This document shows, piece after piece, positions 1 through 9,812 of a stretch of 60,000 bases of DNA. The stretch spans positions 6,569,246 to 6,629,245 of the forward strand of contig NC_087081.1 in assembly GCF_026151205.1 (NCBI RefSeq), given 5' to 3'. A program made the translations under genes and the position numbers. Source of the DNA: Bolinopsis microptera. Its lineage: Eukaryota > Ctenophora > Tentaculata > Lobata > Bolinopsidae. How positions within the stretch are numbered: the first letter of the stretch is position 1; the number at the start of each line of letters is the position of its first letter. A model generated the notes under the pieces. That model did not search any database, had not been told where the DNA came from, and was given only the letters and a program-made list of their open reading frames with translations.

Positions 1-894
1 TTACTTTTTGGTAGCTGCAAATCAGGAAGCGATATGACTCTGATCATATCTGAACTTGATTTCGTTGACTTTGAATCCAATACTGATTTATGGGACTGTG
101 ATTTTTTGCAACATTTTGGACAGCAATTGGTGAAATGCTTTGCAGATGAAGTTTGGTCAGGGTAGTGATCAGTTGAAATCGGGCCAATGCTGGGAATTGT
201 TTCACTTGGAATCATTTCACTTGGAGCTGTTTCACTTGAAATCGTTTCCCTAGGAATCGTTTCATTCGGAAATGTTTTCACTTGGAGCTGTATCAGTAGG
301 GATGGTTTCTGTTATATCTGTAGTAGAACCATGCGAAAACCCACCTGGAGACAGATCATCAGTCTTCTCACTTGCAAAGGATACCGGTGGAGGCATAATT
401 ACCCTGTCAGAACAGATAAAACGTCGCTTCGATATCAGATTCTTATAGCTTGGTACTGATGGCTTCATTTCCGAGAAAGATCTAGAGGTTTCATAATATC
501 TGGAGTACTGTGTGGTGTAGCTGTTTTCTCTCTTTCTGTGAGAGGGACCGGGACACATTTCGGAGAAATCACTTTGGGTGCTGTTTGAGTCTTCCAAACC
601 TCGACCCATACGTCCAAAAGATGCCAACGGGTCAGCCGAATACGAAGCCTCGCTTTGAGTTTGTTCTTCCGAATATTTTGTGGGTGGGTATGAGGGTAAA
701 AACTCATGAGATGAGAAAGTCGGTGGAAGAGAAGATGAGAAAGTCGGTGGAAGAGAAGATGAGAAGGTCGGTGGAAGAGGAGATGAAAAAGTCGGTGGAG
801 GAGTTGGGGAACTTTCAGAAAATCTGGAAGTGTCGATAGTAATACTTGTAGACGATATTACGCTATGTTTTCTAGTACTTGTATAAGAAGACAT
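1..894 (-). CDS. Partial Ser/Pro-rich coding segment with one frame break
   Basis: I do not recognise the family. An ATG at 894 opens a frame rich in Ser, Thr and Pro. It contains four near-identical PPTFSSSL units, then charged stretches (KYSEEQTQSE, SKRRFICSDR). The frame stops at 262-264, but moving by one base at about 262-270 restores an open frame to the window edge. The Thr/Ser/Glu/Pro repeat (ETIPSE-like) continues across the break, so the two frames are one protein. The distal part holds a Cys cluster (CCPKCCKK) and no further stop. No signal peptide or membrane segment is visible, and low complexity suggests a disordered region. It may be an exon whose true 5' edge lies upstream of 894, a decaying gene, or a gene with an assembly error. 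The direction is supported by continuity of the repeat theme; function is unknown. Confidence 0.5.
711..806 (-). repeat. 24-bp tandem repeat inside the coding segment
   Basis: Four copies of a 24-bp unit (plus strand begins ATGAGAAAGTCGGTGG) encode the repeated PPTFSSSL block on the minus strand. The period is a multiple of three, so copy-number change would keep the frame. Confidence 0.85.
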
Positions 895-1272
895 AGTGCA
901 GGTGTATACTTTAACCAGGAGAAGCAAGTTTTACAGAACAAACTGCAGATTAAGCAAAATACAAATATGAAGTGAACTCAACCATCGGGAACTTTTATCT
1001 TGCACAAAAACTGTTATGCTGAACTAAAAGACTAAAAGACCGAAGAAAACTAAACTGTCAACTTCTCTGACATTCCCAGCGAATATATTATCATCAAATG
1101 TTGACTGTTACAAATAAAACATTTTTATTTTGGGAAACATTGCGATTATGTCTAGGATTTGGTGCTTAGAAGTAGTATGGTCGGAAATGTTTAGCAACTG
1201 TGGTGAGAAGGTGATTAGATCGTAAATAGAATTTTAATTTTTTAAATAGTAATTTTATCATAGCACTGATAG
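895..1272. other. No gene seen
   Basis: AT-rich sequence between the Ser/Pro segment and the left end of the long-arm transposon. A weak acceptor-like CTGCAG lies near 943 on the minus strand. I see nothing else. Confidence 0.5.
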
Positions 1273-1274
1273 TA

Positions 1275-2141
1275 CAGTCAAATCCGTCCTTATTTGAGCC
1301 TTTGTCGGACAAAATTCGCAACAAAGCGATTTTAACGGGATATGGTCGGGACAGGTCCCAGGAATCATTCCAGAAAAGTCCCAAAAAATCTGACTTGAGC
1401 AAAATCCACAATTACCACTTTTTTACCACCTTTTTACCACTTTGGTTTTCCGCAAATAAGTCACGTTCTGAATATCTTAGAAGATTCTAGTTTAAAGCAG
1501 TGTGTTTAGGAAACAAAGGAGAACAACTTTTTCTTTAACAACTTTTTCAAAAATAAATTATTTAATTAATTAATTAAATAATTAATAAATTTTCAAATAT
1601 TTAAAAAATATATTTTCATAAAAAATGTTCACAATTAAATTCCACGTATATTGAACTAATTCTTATAAAAAATTTGAAAATTTTCACTTTCAATATTTTG
1701 GACTTGTAAAATTTGTAAAGAATAACTAAACCACTATTTACCACTTTTTACCACATTGGATCTCCGCTAATAAAACGACTTCTGAATGTCGTAGAAGGTT
1801 CTAGATTGAACCGATGTGTTCAAAATATAAAAGAGAACAACTTTTATTCGCCAACCTTTGGATAAGATAATTAATCGATTAATTAATTAGATGATAAGTA
1901 AATTTGTAAAGAATAACTAAACCACTATTTACCACTTTTTACCACATTGGATCTCCGCTAATAAAACGACTTCTGAATGTCGTAGAAGGTTCTAGATTGA
2001 ACCGATGTGTTCAAAATATAAAAGAGAACAACTTTTATTCGCCAACCTTTGGATTAGATAATTAATCGATTAATTAATTAGATGATAAGTAAATTTTTAA
2101 AAATTTCAAAAATATAATTTTTACCAAAAATCTTTGCCGTG
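1275..2141 (+). repeat. Left inverted arm of element 1
   Basis: This pairs with 5820-6504 on the opposite strand. Conceptual translations of the first 200 bases of the two arms are nearly identical, which reflects DNA identity and not a gene. Subterminal TTTTTACCACC-type repeats occur at 1420-1440, 1731-1752 and 1921-1943. The arm is longer than its partner because of an internal 191-bp duplication. Confidence 0.85.
1712..2093 (+). repeat. 191-bp tandem duplication within the left arm
   Basis: Two almost identical copies with a 191-bp period. Each contains the ACCACTTTTTACCAC motif, a stretch ending AACTTTTATTCGCCAACC, and an ATTAATCGATTAATTAATT tract. The right arm of the element carries only one copy. 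Confidence 0.9.
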
Positions 2142-2389
2142 ACGTAAAACGTAAAATGAATTTACTTGAATAATAGAACAAACACCGTCACATAGATTAG
2201 ATAACAGATAAAAAGAGATGCAGATAAATGGAATAAACGGTAAAATATCCAAATTTGTACAATACTATTAATATTATATTATAGATAATAACTATTTACA
2301 CATCATCTCTCGACTTAGTGTTGTGCTTTTAAACTAGATTGTTAAACTGGTTCGTTTGGAAGCGTAAGCTTCAATATTTAATTTAAGGA

Positions 2390-2742
2390 ATGAATCCTGG
2401 CATCACCAACCAGCGATGGAAAGTGAAAGCCCTCCAAGAGTCTATCAGCTCCAACCCGATCCACACTCCTTTCTTCACCTTGACGGAAACCCACCTCATG
2501 TCGTATCACTTAGATGCGGAGGTTCACATCCCAGGTTATACCGGCTACCGAGCGGAGCGTACCAGTCGAGCTTGTGGCGGAGCCGCTACCTATCTCCACA
2601 ACTCCATCACAGCAGAAGAAACAAAGTCCTTCTCAAACTCCTACTGTGAACTCGTCGCCATCTACAGTAAAGAAGCTAACATCGTGATAGCGGGCATTTA
2701 CCGGCCCCCTTCAGCTCCTTTTGACAAGTTTGATGAATGCCT
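2390..2742 (+). pseudogene. Non-LTR retrotransposon endonuclease, N-terminal part
   Basis: The frame from the ATG at 2390 matches the apurinic-like (EEP) endonuclease of LINEs. Motifs in order are LTETHL with the catalytic Glu (about residue 32), GYTGYRAERTSRACGGAA, and IAGIYRPP (about residues 101-108). In an active LINE this domain nicks the target DNA for reverse transcription. The frame breaks at about 2742, where a different LINE fragment begins. The later endonuclease motifs GDFN and SDH are absent here, but an SDH block appears at 3951 in the same orientation. One LINE copy therefore appears to be split by a later insertion with loss of the middle of the domain. The copy is dead. Confidence 0.8.
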
Positions 2743-3950
2743 TTCAAATTAAAACGACATCTGCCCCTAAAAGTGCGACTACAACTCTACCATAGTTTTA
2801 TTGAGGCACATGTTAACTACTGCTCGTTAGCCTGGGGATTCGCGGCAAAATGTCACATTGAGACATTATTCCGTAGACAAAAGCAAGGAATGCGGATGGT
2901 TATGCCAGGATATGTAAATTACTTTTACAAAGACGGCAAATTGCCAGCTCACACCAGAGAAGCATTCTGCAAATTTGAGATTTTGACAATACACGGCATC
3001 ATCGTAAAGAATGCGCTTACATTAATGCACCGCATGAAGCACTTTCCTAACACAGTACATGTATCAATTAGAAATTTGTTTCCAGATAACATACCCACGC
3101 ATGGTTCAAATCATGAGAACAGTAGCGAATGGCTAGATACGTACAATAACCGATGTTTCAAAGCATCCATCTTTTTTAAAGGACCTTTACTAGCTCTAAC
3201 AGACACCAACAAGAACATCACGTCCCTACCTAGCTTATTTTCAATAAATATTTACAAATCGAACGCAAAACGCGTGCTTCTTGAGCAACAGTCAACACTA
3301 GCTAACTCAGAGGACAGCTGGCCAGCATTTCTGCTACACAACGTACCTGGTTTGAGGAAGTCCAATAGATGAGGGATGATTGAGTAATACAGCGACCAAT
3401 AATCGCTAAATCATGACATCATATCATAACATAACATAACATAGGACGACAGCAAACACACAATAAACGAGCAGTAATAAACAACGTTCGCTTAATGGAC
3501 TGACATATTTCAGCATATTTTTCACTGCCAAAGCGCTGATAACAGCAAGCCTTACCCCACTCCGCGCGGATTTTTAATGCACTAAATCTTAAAGATAATT
3601 CTCTCGATAAAATTTTCATCGTCACGCTTGAAAATTTCTAGAAATTAGAATAGCCGTATATTATAACAAACTATAGCAAGCAGAATTAAAAGATAAAAGG
3701 TTCTGGGACTTGAGTGGTACAAATAAAATGAAAGGCATGCTAATCATGCTCACGTACTGTAATGTGTCGAGAGTTTTTTTAATTTTTACTATTTGACAAA
3801 ATAATTGATCTTTTTAGTGTGAGTGTGATTTCAACTTTGAGTTTGAAAATATTTTGAAACGACTTTCGATATTATTGATTATTATATTTAATAAACTGTC
3901 TCAAAGCCCTTAGAGGTGGCTCTATACGGGTCTTTACAACAACAACCCTC
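2743..3950 (+). mobile_element. 5'-truncated LINE inserted in another LINE
   Basis: The coding part (2743-3372, about 210 codons) is the region C-terminal to the reverse transcriptase core: LPLKVRLQLYHSFIEAH, NYCSLAWGF, RRQKQGMRM, ending at a TGA at 3370. No catalytic FADD segment is present, so this is a 5'-truncated copy, typical of aborted target-primed reverse transcription. A non-coding stretch follows and ends in a short (AAC)n run at 3938-3950, a plausible 3' tail; a second candidate tail, (AACAT)n, lies at 3425-3443. The flanking endonuclease halves belong to a different LINE, so it is nested. Exact borders and the 3432-3940 portion are uncertain. Confidence 0.65.
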
Positions 3951-4924
3951 CAACAGTTCATCAAGACAGAGTTATCAGATCATGACATTGTGAGCTGCAC
4001 TCTCCTCAATCCTGAACTCCTCCTCCCCTCGCAGACTCCGGAACGGCCAGTCTTCACCCCCTCCTGCCTCCTTGATGACATTAACTTCAACTCAGCAGAC
4101 TGGGATGCCATTAATGTAGAACTGGTAGAAGTAGACTGGGCTTCTATCACTGACCCAAGCAACGATCAGGATACAGCTTGGACATTGTTTGAAGACAAGG
4201 TAGCGTTCATATGCTCTAAGCACGCTCCCTCGCACAGCAGAAACATCCAAGTGTCATCACAATCCTCCATTCCCAAGCCCAGAAGAGAACTTATTCGTAA
4301 GATGTAGCGACCATGATGCTCCTGTACAAGTCCTACGTACGATCTCATCTGGAATACTGCTGTCCTCTGTGGTCTCCTCACATGCAGTGCGAAATTATTA
4401 AACTCGAAGCAGTTCAACGATCCTTCACTGCTAAAATCCAGGGTCTTGGAAATCTCAACTACTGGGAGCGCCTCCGTCGCCTATCTATGTACTCCCTTCA
4501 AAGGCGTCGTGAGAGATACACTATCATCCTAGTTTGGAAGATCTATAACAATCTTACTCCAAACAGTATGAACATCAACTTCCGCGAGACCTCACGATAC
4601 GGAACTACGTGTATACGACCACTAGGGTCCTCCAAGTACACTAGTGTCAATAACCTGAGGTCAACTCCTTTGCCTCTAGAGCCTCTGCAGTCTGCACTGT
4701 ACAACGTGGTCCCTCCTAGCATCAAGTCCCTCCTAACCTTGACCGCTTTCAAACCTGCTCTTGATGCTTTCCTCAATGAATTCCCTGACACTCCACCATT
4801 CAACACCTGGGTACACTGGACAGAACAAGAACTCAATGCTGGAGTGGGCCGGTGGCATGTGCCTCTGACGCGCTACTACTTGGCGGTGGATATGCAAGAC
4901 ATTCTTGGCCTGGTAGCACTCTAG
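3951..4924 (+). pseudogene. Internally deleted CR1-like LINE: endonuclease end, linker and RT C-terminus
   Basis: Translation starts with LQQFIKTELSDHDIV. SDH carries the conserved catalytic His of the LINE endonuclease. A linker typical of these ORFs follows (DINFNSADWDAIN, PRRELIRKM), then a stop at 4305-4307. From 4313 a 203-codon frame gives the C-terminal domain: LYKSYVRSHLEYCCPLWSP, LEAVQRSFTAKI, YWERLRRLSMYSLQRRRERY, PFNTWVHWTEQEL, ending at 4924. The whole reverse transcriptase palm, including FADD, is missing between the two parts. A complete ORF of this type would be several hundred codons longer, so this copy is non-autonomous or dead. Its 3' region carries AAGTAAGTAAGTAATAATAA, a tail-like simple repeat. 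Confidence 0.85.
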
Positions 4925-5270
4925 CTCGGAACCCAACCCAAGTAAGTAAGTAATAATAAAGGGCCTTTAGTAGGAGTGCATACGCTAGGGTATTGTTTCT
5001 CCGTAGCTTTCAAACCTGCTCTTGATGCTTTCCTCAATGAATTCCCTGACACTCCACCATTCAACACCTGGGTACACTGGACAGAACAAGAACTCAATGC
5101 TGGAGTGGGCCGGTGGCACGTGCCTCTGACGCGCTACTACTTGGCGGTGGATATGCAAGACATTCTTGGCCTGGTAGCACTCTAGCTCGGAACCAAACCC
5201 AAGTAAGTAAGTAATAATAAAGGGCCTTTATTAGGAGTGCATACGCTAGGGTATTGTTTCTCCGTAGCTT
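4745..5270 (+). repeat. 261-bp tandem duplication of the LINE 3' end
   Basis: The last 60 codons of the LINE frame, its stop and its 3' region are repeated with a 261-bp period (copy starts 4745 and 5006). The second copy keeps the coding frame (about 5006-5185) and differs by only a few bases, so the duplication is recent relative to the LINE itself. Confidence 0.9.
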
Positions 5271-5632
5271 AGTGCACTAGATTCCCACTATAGGGATCGT
5301 GCACAAAGCCCAATTACAGTATCGTAGCACCCTGTCGCATGATTAGCGATTAGGTAATCATTGATTACCCAATCAATTTCGCTAACGAGATAAACGAATT
5401 GCTTGATGACTTCGTCATTTTCAGTCTGTTTCGCGCCAATATCTTTTCAGAATTCAGATCATATTCCGAATGTAATGGCCTATTGCAATGTGCAGTTAAC
5501 AGCATGTTCGCAAACACGATTATGTTGATTACAAGACTCATGTGTATTAACTCACGGCACCCCCACTCCCCCTAAACTTGGAGGATATTTTGATTTCTAA
5601 ATGGTATTTAACGACCACGTTCATTCAAAACA
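5271..5632. other. Element 1 interior, no gene
   Basis: AT-rich interior of the long-arm element between the LINE debris and the CXC fragment. It holds a short inverted repeat (GGTAATCA/TGATTACC, about 5350-5376). Nothing else is supported. Confidence 0.5.
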
Positions 5633-5760
5633 TCAGTTGCAACTGTTTAAAGTCAGGTTGTGGCAATGCTTGTTCATGCAGAAAAGCAGGAATACATTGT
5701 GGATCAACCTGCCTCAAATGTCAGGACAATTGCACCAATGTGCCAGCTGAGGACTCATAA
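5633..5760 (+). pseudogene. CXC (tesmin/TSO1-like) cysteine-rich C-terminal fragment
   Basis: After an acceptor-like AACATCAG (ending 5634) the frame reads a dense cysteine module: CNC, four residues, C, GNA, CSC, RKAGIHC, GSTC, LKC, QDNC, ending at a TAA at 5758-5760. The CXC spacing and the RKAG turn resemble the metal-binding tesmin/TSO1 CXC motif. That motif ends many multi-copy, probably transposon-borne, proteins in invertebrate genomes; this is recollection, not a search result. It lies about 60 bp inside the right inverted arm of element 1, pointing outward, so it may be the remnant C-terminus of that element's own protein. No upstream part of the protein is recognisable. Confidence 0.5.
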
Positions 5761-5819
5761 GTATCTAGTATATATTGGTTATATAAAGTGCTGCTTCGAT
5801 TTCCCAATCAATTTAATGA

Positions 5820-6504
5820 AAAATTGTTAATTATTCGTGTTATGCAATTTTAAAATATTTTGATCGAAAATAATTTTTATAATTTTCGAATATTTGTTAA
5901 ATAATTGATTAACTGATTAATTAATTATCTAATCCAAAGGTTGGCGAATAAAAGTTGTTCTCTCTTATGTTATTGACACATCGGTTCAATCTACAACCTT
6001 CTACGACATTCAGAAGTCGTTTTATTAGCGGAGATCCAATGTGGTAAAAAGTGGTTATTCTTTACAAATTTCGAAAATTTTACAAGTCAAAAATATTGAA
6101 AGTGAAAATTTTTAAAAGTTTTATGAAAATTAGTTCATTGTACGTGTAATGTAATTGTGAACATTTTTTATGAAAATATATTTTTTAAATATTTGAAAAT
6201 TTATTAATTGTTTAATTAATTAATTAAATAATTTATTTTTGAAAAAGTTGTTAAAGAAAAAGTTGTTCTCCTTTGTTTCCTAAACACACTGCTTTAAACT
6301 AGAATCTTCTAGGATATTCAGAACGTGACTTATTTGCGGAAAACCAAAGTGGTAAAAAGGTGGTAAAAAAGTGGTAATTGTGGATTTTGCTCAAGTCAGA
6401 TTTTTTGGGACTTTTCTGGAATGATTCCTGGGACCTGTCCCGACCATATCCCGTTAAAAACGCTTTGTTGCGAATTTTGTCCGACAAAAAGACGGATTTG
6501 ACTG
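5820..6504 (-). repeat. Right inverted arm of element 1
   Basis: Reverse-complement partner of 1275-2141. It has the same subterminal GTGGTAAAAAGG-type repeats at 6050 and 6350-6380, and a single copy of the 191-bp unit that is duplicated on the left. Confidence 0.85.
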
Positions 6505-6649
6505 TACTATGAATATAATTTTGGTTTATCTTTTGAGTCGAAAGTATAAAACGTCATCATCACGGAATTTTTTATTTCAAAAGTAGCCCGGTCAACTTAT
6601 AAACTCGCAGCTGAAAAATATTTACATTGGTGTATAATTTATCCAATAC

Positions 6650-6793
6650 CTTAAGTATTTCTCTGTCAACTCTCTTGCACCTTTTTGCCGAGTCTTGGAG
6701 ACGAGATCTAGAAGGAACATGCCGATCCTTTTTGGCGGACGCTTCGTTCAATTTTTGTTCGTATTTCGGTTCTTTGAAGTTGTTGAGCATCAT
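6650..6793 (-). CDS. Possible first coding exon, unknown protein
   Basis: I do not recognise the family. Two successive ATG codons open a 48-codon frame: MMLNNFKEPKYEQKL, then a Lys/Arg-rich stretch, ending CKRVDREILK. The frame is followed exactly at a codon boundary by AAG/GTATTG, a usable splice donor. The hydrophilic, basic, non-repetitive composition is more gene-like than the surrounding AT-rich DNA. Without splicing the frame would run 25 more codons to a stop at 6572. If the exon is real, its first intron contains element 1 just beyond 6512. No downstream partner exon was identified; the Ser/Pro segment at 1-894 does not join in phase by any acceptor I could see. Confidence 0.4.
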
Positions 6794-7413
6794 AATGAAA
6801 GCTGCAGTTTCACTTACAAAACTAACATTTGATGTAGCTTATTTTTTAAATGATTGTTACAAATCACAAATGAAAAGAACGAAAAATAAATAAACGAATT
6901 GCAGCAAAACCCGTAATTATGGCTGAAAGACAAGCTTAAGGAATCTCTTAAAATCCAAATGGTCAGACTTTATAGATGGCAGTGTTATTGATAAAAATAC
7001 AGATTGAAACCAATCTGTATGTCTTTAAACTTAGGTTACCTTTATAGACAAAAGCTTGATTGGAACCATGTTGATTTCCTAAGTTATGCGGGCTGCCAAA
7101 ACAAACTTTTAAAGTAGTGCCCCTTACAGATAATAACGATCAAGAATCGTGCAATCAGAACTAGTATACGTTATAAGGGGCTAGTGGAAGCCTATATAAC
7201 CTCATCAAGAACAAAAGTACCACCGCTAGTAGCTGGAACCAGACTGGAACTACTAGGCTGGAACCAACTCCTCTGGAACCAGACCAAATTAACATTATAA
7301 TGGCGAGCACCCTTGTAGTTATCTGAACTCCCGACTTAGTTGGCTCTAATCTCTCATGCTTAATACGATAACGGGTATCAAGAGAGATAACGGGACTCCA
7401 GAGTGCTGTATGT
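6794..7413. other. No gene seen
   Basis: Possible promoter side of the 6.7-kb exon. A short run of repeated CTGGAACCA words occurs at about 7232-7285. No convincing TATA box or coding frame was found. Confidence 0.4.
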
Positions 7414-7674
7414 GCTGTTCCCTTTTCCTAGTTATAATCTGCATATGAATAGAAGCTACTAAAAACTACAGGAGCCTTTACAGCTCTTGCAGCAGGCACG
7501 TAGCCAGGGGTAGGAGGGGGCAAGGGGTATAACTACGCCCCTGTTATAGGCTATATCTTCAATGATATAGCCTATAACCTTCCATGCTGGAGCGGTGCTA
7601 TTCAAAGCTCAGTTGTAGCTTCTTTTGTTCGTATGCAAATTGTAACTGGGAAAAGGGAACAGCGCTAAGCTCTC
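7414..7674. repeat. Fold-back repeat with a perfect inner hairpin
   Basis: About 60 bp at 7414-7470 is repeated in inverted orientation at 7611-7674 (shared words GCTGTTCCCTTTTCC and its complement). Between them a perfect 15-bp hairpin (GTTATAGGCTATATC and its complement, loop TTCAAT) sits at about 7545-7580. This could be a degenerate MITE. Confidence 0.7.
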
Positions 7675-7754
7675 TGCAGCTGTGCTCTTCAATGATAAAA
7701 TAACCGGAGCTCTTCCCTTTAAAACCCCACCCTTTAAAACTCCAGCAGAGTAGA

Positions 7755-9812
7755 GATAACGAGTAAGACTTCTCAATCCTGATCATGCTCTTGTGCAGTA
7801 TGCAGACTGCAGGAAAAGCGAGAGGATAATATAACGAGTAAGACTTCTCAACCCTGATCATGCTCTTGTGCACTATGCAGACTGCAGGAAAAGCGAGAGG
7901 ATAATATAACGAGTAATACTTCTCAACCCTGATCATGCTCTTGTGCACTATGCAGACTGCAGGAAAAGCGAGAGGATAATATAACGAGTAAGACTTCTCA
8001 ACCCTGATCATGCTCTTGTGCACTATGCAGACTGCAGGAAAAGCGAGAGGATAATATAACGAGTAAGACTTCTCAACCCTGATCATGCTCTTGTGCACTA
8101 TGCAGACTGCAGGAAAAGCGAGAGGATAATATAACGAGTAAGACTTCTCAACCCTAATCATGCTCTTGTGCACTATGCAGACTGCGGGAAAAGCGAGAGG
8201 ATAATATAACGAGTAAGACTTCTCAATCCTGATCATGCTCTTGTGCACTATGCAGACTGCAGGAAAAGCGAGAGGATAATATAACGAGTAAGACTTCTCA
8301 ATCCTGATCATGCTCTTGTGCACTATGCAGACTGCAGGAAAAGCGAGAGGATAATATAACGAGTAAGACTTCTCAACCCTGATCATGCTCTTGTGCACTA
8401 TAATGCAGACTGCAGGAAAAGCGAGAGGACAATATAACGAGTAAGACTTCTCAACCCTGATCATGCTCTTGTGCACTATGCAGACTGCAGGAAAAGCGAG
8501 AGGATAATATAACGAGTAAGACTTCTCAACCCTGATCATGCTCTTGTGCACTATAATGCAGACTGCAGGAAAAGCGAGAGGATAATATAACGAGTAAGAC
8601 TTCTCAATCCTGATCATGCTCTTGTGCACTATGCAGACTGCAGGAAAAGCGAGAGGATAATATAACGAGTAAGACTTCTCAACCCTGATCATGCTCTTGT
8701 GCACTATAATGCAGACTGCAGGAAAAGCGAGAGGATAATATAACGAGTAAGACTTCTCAATCCTGATCATGCTCTTGTGCACTATGCAGACTGCAGGAAA
8801 AGCGAGAGGATAATATAACGAGTAAGACTTCTCAATCCTGATCATGCTCTTGTGCACTATGCAGACTGCAGGAAAAGCGAGAGGATAATATAACGAGTAA
8901 GACTTCTCAACCCTGATCATGCTCTTGTGCACTATGCAGACTGCAGGAAAAGCGAGAGGATAATATAACGAGTAAGACTTCTCAACCCTGATCATGCTCT
9001 TGTGCACTATAATGCAGACTGCAGGAAAAGCGAGAGGATAATATAACGAGTAAGACTTCTCAACCCTGATCATGCTCTTGTGCACTATGCAGACTGCAGG
9101 AAAAGCGAGAGGATAATATAACGAGTAAGACTTCTCAACCCTGATCATGCTCTTGTGCACTATGCAGACTGCAGGAAAAGCGAGAGGATAATATAACGAG
9201 TAAGACTTCTCAACCCTGATCATGCTCTTGTGCACTAATGCAGACTGCAGGAAAAGCGAGAGGATAATATAACGAGTAAGACTTCTCAATCCTGATCATG
9301 CTCTTGTGCAGTATGCAGACTGCAGGAAAAGCGAGAGGATAATATAACGAGTAAGACTTCTCAACCCTGATCATGCTCTTGTGCACTATGCAGACTGCAG
9401 GAAAAGCGAGAGGATAATATAACGAGTAAGACTTCTCAACCCTGATCATGCTCTTGTGCACTATGCAGACTGCAGGAAAAGCGAGAGGATAATATAACGA
9501 GTAAGACTTCTCAACCCTGATCATGCTCTTGTGCACTATAATGCAGACTGCAGGAAAAGCGAGAGGATAATATAACGAGTAAGACTTCTCAATCCTGATC
9601 ATGCTCTTGTGCACTATGCAGACTGCAGGAAAAGCGAGAGGATAATATAACGAGTAAGACTTCTCAACCCTGATCATGCTCTTGTGCAATATGCAGACTG
9701 CAGGAAAAGCGAGAGGATAATATAACGAGTAAGACTTCTCAACCCTGATCATGCTCTTGTGCACTATGCAGACTGCAGGAAAAGCGAGAGGATAATATAA
9801 CGAGTAATACTT
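7755..9812. repeat. 75-bp satellite array, about 27 copies
   Basis: The unit contains ACGAGTAAGACTTCTCAA, TGATCATGCTCTTGTGCA and GCAGACTGCAGG. Most units are 75 bp. About five (near 8400, 8550, 8705, 9010, 9540) carry a 3-bp insertion, giving 78 bp. Both lengths are multiples of three, so the minus strand has an uninterrupted frame of 563 codons (7598-9289) made of a 25-residue repeat; one unit near 9237 has a 1-bp insertion that ends it. Variants AACCC/AATCC and the 3-bp insertion are linked in neighbouring units, suggesting higher-order amplification. I treat it as satellite DNA and not a gene: no start context, splice signals or non-repetitive domain supports coding. Confidence 0.95.

Larger units (their letters stand above)
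1275..6504. mobile_element. TA-flanked transposon with long inverted arms (element 1)
   Basis: The ends are inverted copies: the left begins CAGTCAAATCCGTC and the right ends GACGGATTTGACTG. Each is bordered by TA (1273-1274 and 6505-6506), the target duplication of Tc1/mariner-type elements. The identity extends outward as TAGTACAG/CTGTACTA, so the true end could lie three bases further out, also next to TA. The arms run about 0.7-0.87 kb inward. The interior (about 2.14-5.82 kb) holds nested LINE debris and a CXC cysteine module, and no intact transposase. The element at 32878-35414 has the same ends and arm architecture, so these two define a family. Superfamily assignment beyond TA insertion is inference. 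Confidence 0.8.

Noticed and set aside
187-459. 90-codon plus-strand frame rich in SLG repeats
   Set aside because: Shadow of the minus-strand Ser/Thr/Glu/Pro repeat segment.
1302-1490. 62-codon frame that is nearly identical to one at 6299-6487
   Set aside because: The similarity is explained by the inverted arms of element 1; it is DNA identity, not a conserved protein.
7598-9289. 563-codon minus-strand open frame as a repetitive protein gene
   Set aside because: It consists almost wholly of the 75-bp satellite. The open frame follows from a period divisible by three, and there is no start context, splice site or unique domain.
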